The notes under the pieces are model-generated. The model did not search any database, was not told the DNA's origin, and saw nothing but the letters and a program-made list of their open reading frames with translations. 64,000 bases of DNA from Mimachlamys varia (lineage: Eukaryota; Mollusca; Bivalvia; Pectinida; Pectinidae): positions 54,268,322 to 54,332,321 of the forward strand of contig OX392528.1 of the NCBI GenBank assembly GCA_947623455.1, given 5' to 3'. The position numbers and the translations under genes are program-made. Positions 53,500 through 64,000 of the stretch are shown here, piece by piece; positions within the stretch are counted from its first letter, which is position 1, and each line of letters starts with the position of its first letter.

Positions 53500-53750
53500 T
53501 ACAGGACGGATGTCGTCGTTGAAACGGAAGACGCTTTCCCTTCCGGAACACCTGGTCTTGTTCTGTTTCTTGAGTTTCCGTGTAAATCTGTTTTTTGTTC
53601 ATATTTTGTCTCTAGTTTAATCGATTTTGATTTCGGATTATGGGTTTGGTGACGCCTTGTTATTCTCTATTCTATTAATATCGATTTTGAGTTTGGATTA
53701 TGGTTTTGTTGACGCCTCGTTATTCTCTATTTTATTCATAGACAGAAATA
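53500..53750 (+). repeat. Family A fragment
   Basis: gcggatgtcgtcgt-like text, then cccttccggaacacctggtc and taatcgattttgatttcgga, followed by a direct ~60-bp duplication of the 'cgattttgagttcggattatggtttt' end. Confidence 0.6.
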
Positions 53751-54486
53751 ATTTACCTTATTAATTATTTATCTAGTGCATTTCTGTAGATACGAAACTG
53801 CTGATTATCATAATAACTCCAAAACTACGAGAGTTAGAATTAGAAGATCTCTTTTATCTTTTAATATATCACTACCCTGATACGTATTACAGCTGTAAAA
53901 TATTTGCTCGTGAATTACAAAATATTAGCTTACAAATTGACCTTCTTTTCACGAATCTACTTTTTCAAATTACAAGCATAAGCATGTACTTTATTTTTTA
54001 AAACTTGTCTGATCTAACATACTATGGGATTTTAATTCTAGCTATAAACATCCTGACATACCATCATTTCGTAATACCGTGTTAGAAGTATCTTAATACT
54101 TGATCCTCATTTAAATATTTCTAAATGTAACTACATGTAATCTGTTGCTGTCTTAATTGAAAATTAATTTTGATTTAAATATCTCTTGCTGACAAAATTG
54201 CATACTTCTGCTGATATTGCAATAAAACATTATTAATTAAGTATATCTGCATCAAGCAAATTAAAAAAAATAACCTGGCCCTTTGAATAATCTGTGATTT
54301 TAAGTACTCTTAATTCTGGATTCTTTATTATCTACAGGCAATATAAATGCAGCGGAGGGTGAAATAACCTTTTAATTAAGTCGTTTTCCCGGAATCTGTC
54401 GTGTACAGTGGTGATCACAAATACATGTGAGTAGTAATGACATTTTCTGGAAGTAATGCTCGTCCATGCTGACAAATAAATTAAAA

Positions 54487-54950
54487 GATGACGTAACATA
54501 CACATATGCTGCACCTGTTAAATTTAGTAATAGATAAGTATGCCGAAAAAATGAATTAACTGCGTCATACAGCTGTTTCCTCCTCCTAGGACTCTTCAGT
54601 AATGTTAGGGGCCAAAAGGTGGGAATCTAAAATTTCTAAACTAATGAAGAAGCGGAAAGTTTAGGCGTGTTAAACTCATTCATTTTATGAATTTAGAAGT
54701 AAAATTAAATAAGTTCTGTATAATTTCAAATCGTATACTACGAAAATGTGTATATAATGTACCGTGCCACTACTCAAATGAGATAACTGTGGCTATGGAG
54801 GCTCCAGCAAACCTCAGAGACTAATACATTCCACCAGCTGAAACTGTCACCCCCTATCATGAAATATGACGTACGCACACATATGCTACACTTTTTAAAT
54901 TTAATAATAGATACAGTATGCCGAAAAAAATCTAACTGCAAAAAAATTAG
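54487..54950 (+). repeat. Dispersed repeat family B, second tandem pair
   Basis: gatgacgtaacatacacata at 54487 and a partial second unit at 54866, a 378-bp period like the pair at 52 kb. Confidence 0.75.
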
Positions 54951-55090
54951 TTTTATACATGATGGGTGTATTATTAGTTGTTTATTGTCACGTACATTTG
55001 TTTGTCTTTACATATATTATAGTAAATCGATTTATAGAAAGTACATAGATGACAGAAGTCAATATTGAGAATATACATTGTGCACGATTT

Positions 55091-55283
55091 TGGTTTGGTT
55101 TATTTTGTTTTACATCCTATAAAAAGCCAGTGTCATTTAAGGACGTTCCAGGTTTTGGAGATGGAGGAAAGCTGGAGTATCCAGAGAAAAACCACTGACC
55201 TACAATCAGTACCTGGCAACTCGCAACCCGGCCAGAGGTGGAGGGCTAATGGTACAACTTAACCACTCGGCCACCGGGGCCCC
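55091..55283 (-). mobile_element. tRNA-derived SINE, copy 4
   Basis: tggtttggtttattttgttt, core aaggacgttccaggttttgg, head ending accactcggccaccggggcc. CATTGTG occurs on both sides, a possible short or decayed target duplication. Confidence 0.82.
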
Positions 55284-56259
55284 TCATTGTGAATGACTGT
55301 AGTAAATGTAAATACATTTATCCCAAATATCAACAGAATACTCGAGGAAGAATTTCACTTTGAAACATTATGTTGAAATATTAATAAAGATATTAAAGCT
55401 TTCTGAATGTTCTCAAAGACCCATGCTCAAGAAATATTAAATACATGTACTAAAATTCCACGTTACTAGTTCTCCATTTTTCATGGGCCGTTAGTGCCTT
55501 TCTGGCCGAGATTTGCATCATTGTGTATCGCTTATAATATTTGGGTTATCAGTTTATCACATTTATTCAATCGCATACTTATTGGCTCATTAGTGTTGCA
55601 CTCACAAGTTTACCTATACGAAACGCCATCAGGATCCCATAGGGAATGATTTTATATATACATGGTATATGAAGGTCGATGGGTTTGATTATAGTTACTA
55701 GTGAGTATTGTGGTTTGTTGTTGGTGCTCGAGATATCCTGGTATGTGGACGTAACATTATTTTGAGTTAATTTGGCCTAGATTTGAACGGTGGCTCTCGT
55801 TGACGAAACTGAAGACGCTTAACCTTACGGAACTCCTGGATGTATTATCATTTTACTGTTTCAGGGGTTTCCATGTTCATTTTTTGTCAATAATTTGCCT
55901 AGTTTTATCAGTTTTGACTTTTGATTTTTTTTCTATCAGTGTGAATACAGTATTTAAAAAGGGGCGATTGAAATAAATAAGGATAAAAAAAAGAATCCAT
56001 TGTCTCCAGGTTTAGGAATATTAGGTATGTCAATATTGTATTGTAATATACTCTGTGGAAAAAGGATGACAAGACTAGATTTCGGAACACTTATTTAACA
56101 TATTCAAACAATTATACACATCTTCAAATAAATATCTTCAAATTCAAATAATTGAAGAAAGATAAAATTCAGCTATTGATGATTTCAGTTGAATTGAACA
56201 TATGAGTAACCAAATGAAGAATTACTGTCTTTAATTCAAAATATGAATGGCAGACAAAA
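55284..56259. other. AT-rich sequence with a weak family A fragment
   Basis: 55790-55930 resembles family A (gacgcttaaccttacggaac). Otherwise nothing recognised. Confidence 0.4.
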
Positions 56260-57970
56260 ATAATCAGATATTACCGAAGCGTCAACAAAAGTTAATCGAT
56301 TAAACTATGGACAAACAATGAACAATAGAAATATTTACAAGGAGACTTAAAAAAAGTACAAGAGAATCAGACCAGGTATTCCGGACGAGTAAGCGTCTTC
56401 TGCTTCATCGACGACACTGACCCAAAATGAAAATCTGGTCACATCCTTTAAGTGAGAAATTGGGCATTCACAATCAAAACATGAAGGCATACTAATGAGC
56501 ATATTAAAAACTTCAAACTTCAAATCATATTTGGATACAGAATATATATCCCTTATTGATGGCGACCATAAAACTTGCTCATAGTCTTCCTAAACATATT
56601 TCTCTCGAATCCCTGTATCGTAAGTTTGTTCGTCGGCAGCCGACATCTATCACGAAAATCTCGATATCAAGAGTAAGCTCTGAATAACGAATTTATTACT
56701 ATCGATTGGATAAGCATTAATGCTACTCTCAAGAAAGGGAAAGTTCACGCTTGGAAAATTGAAATCGTCGAGTTTATCTTATATAAGCTTATTAGGAAAC
56801 TGTTCATGTTGGTCATAGTTTAGGTACATTGTAGAGTTTGAGGTAAGCAGATGATGTAGAAGAGCCTGTTGTGTCCTTTATTTCAAGTATAGATGATTAA
56901 ATACGATCGACTAGGTCAGCAATTGTTTATATATAACACATCGGCGATACATCTGAAAGAGACATTGAAAGATTTGGCAAGGTCTTTTGTTACCTATTCC
57001 GATAAGCTTAAAGGCGAATTCAGCCTCATAAATTGAAATAATAAGAGAATGCCGAAGTGTCAACAAAATCATAAGCATAACTCGAAATCGATTACAGTAG
57101 TGACAAAATATGACCAAGAGGAAAATATTTACATGGAGACCAAAGCAAAAGTACAGGAGACAAAGATCAGGTGTTCCGGTAGTGTCTTCTTCTTTATCGA
57201 CGACATCCGCCATGTAAATCTTTGTCACATCCAAGTAAACATTAAGTCCTCAAATTGAGAACCGAGTCATCATTGTCAATCACAACAAGTAAGCACACTA
57301 ATGAGCATACTCAAACATGTCCATCTTCACATCACACAAAGATACAAAATATTTCTGAATGAGACAAAAATGGCGTCCATAAAACTTATCAGCAGTCAAC
57401 TTCGATCACGAACATCACGATATCCAGGGTAAGCCCTAAATAACGAACTTATTACTATTGGTTGGATAGCAGAAATGTTACTCTCAAGAAATGGAAAATT
57501 CACGATCGGAAAATTGAAATCGTCACGTTTATCTTACCTTTTAGTATTAAGCTACACTTGTTGGTCATAGTTTAAGTAAAATATAGGTAATCAGCAGTAT
57601 AGTTTATAATGTCCTTTACTTCAAGATCAAAATGGTTATACGATCGTCTATAGGTCAGCAAACATCGTGTTGTTTATAGAAAACACATCGGCGATACATC
57701 TGAAAGTGATATGAAAGATTTAACAAGATTTTTGTTGCATACCCCGAAAAGCTCCACGATGAATTCATCTCATGAATCAAACTTGTCTTCCATTGATTAT
57801 GTGACCAATAGAATTGTTCAATAGAAACATTCTGTAACAACAAATTGAATTTAGGTTGAAGCAAAGGACGCTTCCTCTTCCGGAACACCTGGTCTTATTC
57901 TGTTGTACGTTTCCAATGGTCTCCGTATAAATCTTCACTTTGTTCATAAATTGTTCCTAGTTTAATCGAT
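56260..57970 (-). repeat. Degenerate coding-like repeat family A, tandem ~0.8-kb units
   Basis: The part containing 'accaggtgttccgg' (56390 and 57170 regions) alternates with the part containing 'gcgaccataaaac..cgacatctatcacg' (56560 and 57371), a period of about 780-810 bp. The minus strand keeps short open stretches such as MDVTKIYMADVVDKEEDT and FQMYRRCVIYKQ, with stops between them. 57855-57970 is a further fragment in the opposite orientation. Confidence 0.6.
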
Positions 57971-57989
57971 TTTTGAATTCTGTTTATGA

Positions 57990-59571
57990 CTCTATCTGGA
58001 TACTGTTTAAATAATTAAAAAAATAAGTTCACATACTTATTCCAATATATTGAAATGAAAATATTGAATTGTACTTATCTTTAATTAAATGGACTCTTCA
58101 ATTATCGAAAGAGGTTGCAATTATTTACATACATATATATATATATGTAAATCTGCCGTGCCATTGGGGCTGACCCGATAAGTTTACTATCAAACTACTT
58201 TACACCTAGGGTGTTCAGGTACTATATAGGCAGATTTCATTATATACCTTGAGTGTGTGGGGGCGATAAGGCAGCTTTTCTTTCTGCCGAGCGGAATCCA
58301 TTAGTTGGTCAAATAGACCAATTATCATGCTGTATGGTGTCGATAGTGAAGTCTATCAACAACGACTCGGGTTGTCATGCCAACCAAAGTGTAAACATAA
58401 TTGCTATTACTGTCAAATATGTAGATTAGCTATCACAGCTTATAGTCAGAGTATCAAATATCACTCTCAAATACATTACATAAAGTCGTAAATGATGGGT
58501 ACATAATGTACATGCATTTATTGCCTACGTGTCATTGTATACAAACAGTTATATACCTTTAAAATAAGAATGTTTATCGATAAGGACAAAGCATCACAAA
58601 GACTGTGTCAAAGTGAAATTTCGTTTTAATACCTCATGGACGGAAATGTATTTCAAAATATTGCGAAGTTTAAACCTCATTTGGGAGAACGTCGAAGGCA
58701 TGTTATGGATGAAATTGTATTAGAATGAATCTACAATCAAGTCTGTGTGCTACGCACGCTTTATAATGTACCTTGGGGATTAACCTTCAGCTGTGTTTGG
58801 GCTATACATTTAACTCCCATTGCAAATATATTTTGAAGTTTTGTAAATATGAGGTCATGTCGCTATATATTATACATACTGATCACGGCCGGAGGGTGTA
58901 GTAGCGGACATGATTGTCCGGCCATGGTCAATATAACAATACCTTTAAAATCAAATTGTATAACTTTGGCCCATTGGACACAGAAGATATACAAACACTA
59001 GTTAAATACACAAATTATAACCAATACACACCCACTCCTGAAATGACGTGTTGTGTTGAGAAAACATTAATCCCAAATCAACATTGGTAACTGCACATTG
59101 TACCTTGGTCACTCAAGCTACGTATACCGTAGTTTTTCATCCCGGTCAAACAATCACCTCGGGTTATTTCTACGATAAACATAATTTTGAATTCCATTTA
59201 TAAATCTAGATAGATTGAATCCGGGTTAATATTTGTAGCAGCATTTATGCATTGTGATGCTATCAGGGTCACACATGGGGCAAAAATCCACGAATACTCT
59301 GTGCCTTCCTCAGATATTTGAAATTTTCGGGGAATGCAGAACTTGAAAAAAAGCATGAATTAATATAAATAATCGAATTCTTCACAGCCATCGTCATAAT
59401 CCGAGATGATGAACATATACCTCTCGCGAACACAAAAAAGTCACAATTTAAACATCCACTTATTACTGAAATCAATTATTATATCTGCGCAGTAATGTAT
59501 CACACGGATGTAGTATTCTAGTATCGTTTACTTTAGAATCAAGCACCTTCAACACATTACCGATAGACAAG
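57990..59571. other. No gene seen
   Basis: Contains a short 'acatatatatatatatat' tract near 58130 and a tandem-free moderately GC-rich stretch at 58150-58400. No exon or repeat recognised. The 3' UTR of the minus-strand gene at 59572-60273 must lie at its right end. Confidence 0.5.
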
Positions 59572-60273
59572 TTAGGCGAAAAATGCGGCAAAAACAGATC
59601 CGACGGCTTCAAATCCATCTCCTTTAAATACAACCGTAGCATGGTTATCATATTCCGTGTCCCAGAGGCTGCGACTGCCGAGTCGTACGGCCTGGCCACA
59701 GTCCTCCACAATAAGCACAGTAGCCACTATCTTGTACCTCGCAATACCACTGTGTTTCACTCTCTCCTTAATCATGTCTGCCAAGGATTTCGACAAAAGT
59801 CGAAACTTTTTGGCATCGTACTCTCTACCTTTTAAGTACGCTTCAAACACGTTTGTCATAATCTTCTCGGCTTTAGATATAGAAAACTGTTTTCCCTCCT
59901 CAGGTTCTACTTTGTATGTATTCTCCAATGTCTTGATTGGTTTATGGCCCACCTCGGATCCTGCCTTTGATAAAGTCCCTCCAAATAGACTCTGCATCTT
60001 TAGTTTAGTTCGAAGGCGGCTGAATCTCGTTTTGTTCATACTTGTTGATAATTTCGAGCCGCTTCCACCATCACTCTTTTTGTCATCCGTCAAAGAATGA
60101 CCCCCTATGGTCAACTTATCCTTGAGGCTTAGTTTGTTAGATGGTAATCCCATTTTGTTCGTCAGTGTGGACTTCGTAGAACTATCCGCACCACTTCCAG
60201 GTTGTATACCCAATGGCCCCTTCAGATGAGCGTCATGTGCCTTCAGATTGTCGGCACTGAGTTGTCCCTCCAT
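59572..60273 (-). CDS. Tctex-type dynein light chain domain protein, 233 aa, intronless
   Basis: Members of the Tctex1/DYNLT family act as light chains or adaptors on the dynein motor, in the cytoplasm or cilia. The domain occupies about residues 118-233: KTLENTYKVEPEEGKQF, then the helical SKAEKIMTNVFEAYLKG and ERVKHSGIARYKIVATVLIV. It ends with GSRSLWDTEYDNHATVVFKG and AVGSVFAAFFA at the stop, the usual last strand of the fold. RYK...V, the LWD motif and the D-x-x-A/S-x-x-V-F pattern are the family signature. The first ~115 residues are low-complexity (serine, lysine, glycine) as in the longer Tctex1-domain proteins (TCTEX1D1/4, DYNLT4/5 type). ATG at 60273 is in frame and the ORF is complete. 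Which paralogue it is cannot be decided by eye. Confidence 0.9.
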   Translation of the reverse strand: MEGQLSADNLKAHDAHLKGPLGIQPGSGADSSTKSTLTNKMGLPSNKLSLKDKLTIGGHSLTDDKKSDGGSGSKLSTSMNKTRFSRLRTKLKMQSLFGGTLSKAGSEVGHKPIKTLENTYKVEPEEGKQFSISKAEKIMTNVFEAYLKGREYDAKKFRLLSKSLADMIKERVKHSGIARYKIVATVLIVEDCGQAVRLGSRSLWDTEYDNHATVVFKGDGFEAVGSVFAAFFA

Positions 60274-61640
60274 CGTGACGTGCGCGGAATATCAATACAA
60301 TAATAAAACGGTTGTAAGTGCCAGATGACGGATATGTATTTACATAGACAACGTGTAATGATCGAACACCTATAATAAACCGACAACGGGCGAGGTTCAC
60401 ACAGCGGTGTGTGATTTTTCTCTCTATGTCTCTAGCCAGGCGGTCCGCTCGATAGATCAAATACCTTCTCCCCAGTTAACACGTAATGTCAATATTACCA
60501 TTCACGCTTCACACACACCTTGATTTCTAGCCTTAGACTTATAACATATCGGGTGAAATTGACTCCCAATCCTTCTGTTTTACGTTGTGAGTTGTATCAC
60601 AAGTGAAATTGGACACAACATCATTCAACTCAGCTAGGCGCCTAGGTACAAAAGCCCCTTGTTGTTTCGAGTGTAATTCAGTGAAATGACGGGATCGTCA
60701 CTAACGTTCCCAGTGACCGTGTGACCATTGTTCCGTCCCGTTTCTAGCGACAGAAATATATAGCAATTTGCCCCGCCCCCTTTTAGATCAATTTTCATCG
60801 TAAGAGTGAGTGACCAGGTTTTATAATGATATTTAGATCACCAGTGAAAATGGACTATAATGTGCCAAATTGTCACTGACTATGAGCTCTCGGGGCAATC
60901 GCTAGAACCAATTATACAGTGAAGAGATTAGTTTTACAGTGCGACCAAATTGACCCCGATCATATTATGTATGTAGCGGTCGACAGACCTAACGAGTTTA
61001 ATTTTCTGCTCTATAAGAGAGATGTATTGAAGGTATATCCTATTCAAGGACATCACATACAGATTATCATATCTAATCTAGCTTCTGATGTCCCTTTAGA
61101 TTGCCAGTATTGGTTGGTTAGCTTAATAGCATAATCATGTTTACACAAAACAAGTGGGTAACTATTATTATAGATTGTTCTAAAGTGTCTATAACATTAT
61201 ATAATGACTTTATAGACTCCACAAGGGTTTAAATTGACAAAAGTTTTAATGTAAAAATTGTCTGTCAAAGAGGAAGTAGTTAAGCTACAAGAAGCCATAC
61301 AGACCTCTCCTTGATTTGTACACCTAGTAACACAAGACTTCGTGCGAAATTATAATAACGAATCCATTCAGAACATGTCAACCTTTTTCAGATCAAGGAC
61401 CTTTAGTAATCACACTTTAATTCTTAGTCATGTTTGTTACTTAGAAATTCACTATCACACCATAGATCGCTTGATTTCTGATTTCAAAATAATCAAGAAA
61501 AGATTGAAATCTATAGAGTCTGAGAAGTATGGAAATTTAGGTTAATGAAGTTTTTGATCGCAAGATAGACTAGTATGTACTTGTATACCAGTTTGATAGC
61601 TTTTATTTTGGAAAAGATCAACAAGGACTAGACGAAGGAG
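60274..61640. other. Upstream region of the dynein light chain gene; nothing else recognised
   Basis: No obvious TATA box close to the ATG at 60273 on the minus strand. The frames at 60919-61134 and 61342-61545 have no recognisable product. Confidence 0.4.
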
Positions 61641-61649
61641 ACTAACATG

Positions 61650-62235
61650 CTTACGTGAAAACGCCACGATTAGCTGAGAATACGGTGCGGTTAACTTGGA
61701 AAAGACCATGGTTAGCTGAAGAAAGACCACGGTTGGCAGGGAATAGGGGTAGTGGCACGGTACATTATATGCACATTTTCGTAGTTCGCGATTTGAAATT
61801 ATACAGAACAAGTTTAATTTTACTTCTGAATTCAAAACTTAAAGGGGTTTTACGAATCTGACCCTTCTGCTTCTACATTAGTTTAGATATTTTGGATTCC
61901 CACCTTCTGGCCCCTAGCATCACTGAAGAGTCCTAGGAGGACGAAATAGCTGTATGGTGCATTTTAATTAATTTTTTCGCCAAACTGTATCTATTACTAA
62001 ATTTAAAAGGTGCAGCATGTGTATTACGGCATAGTTAGTTGTGATAAAACACGGTTAGCTTAAAATGTAATACGGTAAGCCACACTGTTAGCTGAGATTA
62101 GAATATGGTTATGTGAGAACAAATGCCAATTAACGGGTTGATCTACGGTTAGTGGAGAATAAACAGCTACTGGCTTGGGAAATATATAACGGTTATAAGA
62201 GAATAGATCACAGTAAACAAGGAATATACTATGTA
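61650..62235. repeat. Degenerate minisatellite (acggttagctgagaata), interrupted
   Basis: Imperfect ~18-20-bp repeats (acgattagctgagaatacgg, ccatggttagctgaagaaag) run from 61650 to 61750 and resume from 62040 to 62235. The gap holds a family B copy (61845-62030), so that repeat inserted into the minisatellite. Confidence 0.6.
61845..62030 (-). repeat. Dispersed repeat family B, inverted copy
   Basis: gaagagtcctaggaggacga and aactgtatctattactaaat, as at 53265-53470. Confidence 0.7.
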
Positions 62236-62259
62236 TTAGCAGATATCAACACCAGTTAG

Positions 62260-62470
62260 AAATAAAATAGAGAATACCGAAGTGTTAAGAAAACTATAAT
62301 CCGAACTCAAAATCGATTAAATTAGGGGCAAAATACGAAAAAAGGGAAAGATCTACATCAAGACCATTGTAAAATCTAGTACAAGAGAATAAGACCAGGT
62401 GTTCCGGAAGAGTAAGCGTCTTCTGCTTCATCGACGACATCCGCCATGTAAATCTTGGTAACTCTCGGAT
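62260..62470 (-). repeat. Family A fragment
   Basis: agaataccgaagtgttaaga, then accaggtgttccggaagagt and catcgacgacatccgccatg. Confidence 0.65.
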
Positions 62471-62479
62471 TAGTCTAAA

Positions 62480-63414
62480 ACCTCAATGAATAGCCAGAAA
62501 GTTTCTTATTTACAGGAAGATTATCTATTTGCATTCATAGCAATATGAATATAATTTTCTTAATGTATTGCTTGTAGAAGAAAATGTACATGGGTAATGA
62601 TTGTGTATAATAAGTCGGTGGCCTTGAGCAATATAACACATGGTAATTAAGTTACACTTAAGGCCAAAGATTTGTTTATTATAAGATAGAAAGGTATTTA
62701 ATAATTATGAAATAGACCATGGTGGGCTAATAACAGGTTTCGGTCGGCTGAGGTGAGGCCAGAGTAAGGTGAGGGTAGATCAAACATCACCGAGTAAACA
62801 ATGATGTGTTATCAATGGAGTTTACGTCTAATCTTAGATGACAGTATGTGAAAAGTGAAGACTTAAATTTCTAAAATATTTACAATGGTTATAAATGTCA
62901 AGAAGATTTTATCATCATACACTTATACTTCATGATTCATAGCCATATCATTTAAGGGTACACTCTGGTAATATTATATGAGTAGAATTTATTTGAATGC
63001 AAGTATCATCTTACCAGGTAAGTGGTTTAAAGGTTTATAACTACCCATAAACTAATTTATATATTTACTTCAACATTTGTAGTAAATACTCTCTTAACAG
63101 TATAATTTGATATTCATGAACATGTATTATATATGGTTTGAACAGTTAATAAATGCAGTCCATGAAAATACTAAATGGTACGCAAAATCTCGGCCCAGTT
63201 TTTATATTTTAAAGTATGTTTCTTGCCAACAAATCCCCGGTTACAACCTCAGTTGTTTGGCCAATAATGGATTCCCCGATTGATCCAGATGAACATCCTG
63301 TACCGGGAAATGGTCGTTGTAATTTAGTTTACACTGTTTCATCAACCTTGAGGAGGGTTTAATTACTAGTCACAAAATTATTCAGGCTACATAAAGGACT
63401 TCAGTAAACATTGA
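62480..63414. other. No gene or repeat recognised
   Basis: AT-rich, with decayed relatives of the 61.65-kb minisatellite around 62705-62790. Confidence 0.4.
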
Positions 63415-63790
63415 GTTTGCTTATTGGTGTGCTTACTTGTTGTGATTGACAATGATGACTAGATTCTCATTTTGAGTATTGATGCTTACTTTGATGTGAC
63501 CCAGATTTACATTGCGAGTGTCGTCGATGAAGCAGAAGACGTTTACTCTTCCGGAATACCAGGTCTTATTCTCTTACACTTTTACGAGGGTCCCCGGATT
63601 ATGGTTTTATTGTATTACGAACAATATAAGCATAAGTGTAGGGCAATATGAAAAAATCAGAGAATACCAACGGTCACCATCACCAGAACTTAAAATCGAT
63701 TAAACCAGTGGCAAACTATGAACAGAGAAAAGATTAACACGGTGACCATTGAAAATGACAAGCGAAAGCGTCGTCTGGTTCATCAACGAC
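63415..63790. repeat. Family A fragments, head to head
   Basis: 63418-63610 is in the plus orientation (gtcgtcgatgaagcagaaga, ctcttccggaataccaggtc) and 63655-63790 in the minus orientation (agagaataccaacggtcacc), a small inverted arrangement. Confidence 0.6.
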
Positions 63791-63915
63791 AAGTACACAT
63801 TTTAAACAATTAGCAATTGTGGATTATTCTGGAACAGAAGAGCGAGGTTTGACTGGGTGAACATTTTCTGATATAGAAAGGCACAAAACCAACTGGTCTT
63901 TCATGTCTAGTGGTC

Positions 63916-63948
63916 TTCGTCACGTCTTCGTCACGTCTTCGTCACAGA
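63916..63948. repeat. 11-bp tandem repeat (cttcgtcacgt), three copies
   Basis: tcttcgtcacg repeated three times without change. Confidence 0.8.
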
Positions 63949-64000
63949 GAATTTTTATGATATACTGTATATGTATTCATCATTATCACAGTGGATCGTG

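Noticed and set aside
60919..61134. 71-codon ORF MKRLVLQCDQIDPDHIMYVA
   Set aside because: Short, isolated, no recognisable motif or splice context.

Overview
The window is AT-rich genomic DNA from a eukaryote, most likely a bivalve or other mollusc. Evidence for this is short exons in large introns with GT-AG junctions, a tRNA-headed SINE of a kind familiar from molluscs, many small inverted-repeat transposons, minisatellites, and a young Ty3/gypsy element primed by tRNA-Leu. The species assignment is inference. No bacterial-style genes, operons, CRISPR arrays or free-standing tRNA/rRNA genes were seen.

Three host genes can be supported. (1) 1114-6878, plus strand: the last exons of serine palmitoyltransferase subunit 2 (SPTLC2), with the PLP-lysine motif. 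Seven phase-consistent exons give 272 codons plus stop, and the stop codon is the first codon of the terminal exon. (2) 23978-26580, minus strand, with a probable 5' non-coding exon near 29165: a six-coding-exon gene for an unrecognised 244-residue protein with a basic N terminus and a nuclear-localisation-like C terminus. I reconstructed it from splice phase; most of its exons are too short to stand out as ORFs. (3) 59572-60273, minus strand: an intronless, complete Tctex-type dynein light chain domain protein of 233 aa.

Between the genes the window is repeat-dominated. 7-17 kb holds the SPTLC2 3' region, eight copies of a ~90-bp foldback repeat, a hAT-like MITE, a SINE with an 11-bp target duplication, and a mariner-like MITE carrying a nested TTAA-flanked MITE. 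18.1-19.7 kb is a 21-bp satellite, open on both strands, inside a family of elements with terminal inverted repeats (other copies at 27.7 and 31.1 kb). 22.3-23.7 kb is foldback and minisatellite DNA.

31.3-48.9 kb is one tandem array of about six ~0.95-kb units. Each unit carries, on the minus strand, a TATA-like box, an ATG-led 96-bp open exon and a second exon-like segment. Unit 1 is split by a 10.9-kb Ty3/gypsy retrotransposon (32043-42943) with 1292-bp LTRs that look identical and a 4-bp AGGT target duplication. The element has gag and pol, and then a long 3' extension with a 505-codon C2H2 zinc-finger ORF. That ORF's ATG lies immediately after a splice-acceptor-like sequence, and a strong donor lies in the LTR. 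Its second half is duplicated in tandem (882 bp, one difference seen). This element, with its probably spliced accessory zinc-finger gene, is the best candidate for an undescribed system here. The repeated mini-gene-like array that hosts it is the second candidate.

49-64 kb holds two more SINEs, another TTAA MITE, two degenerate dispersed repeat families (one coding-like), poly-G tracts and the dynein light chain gene.
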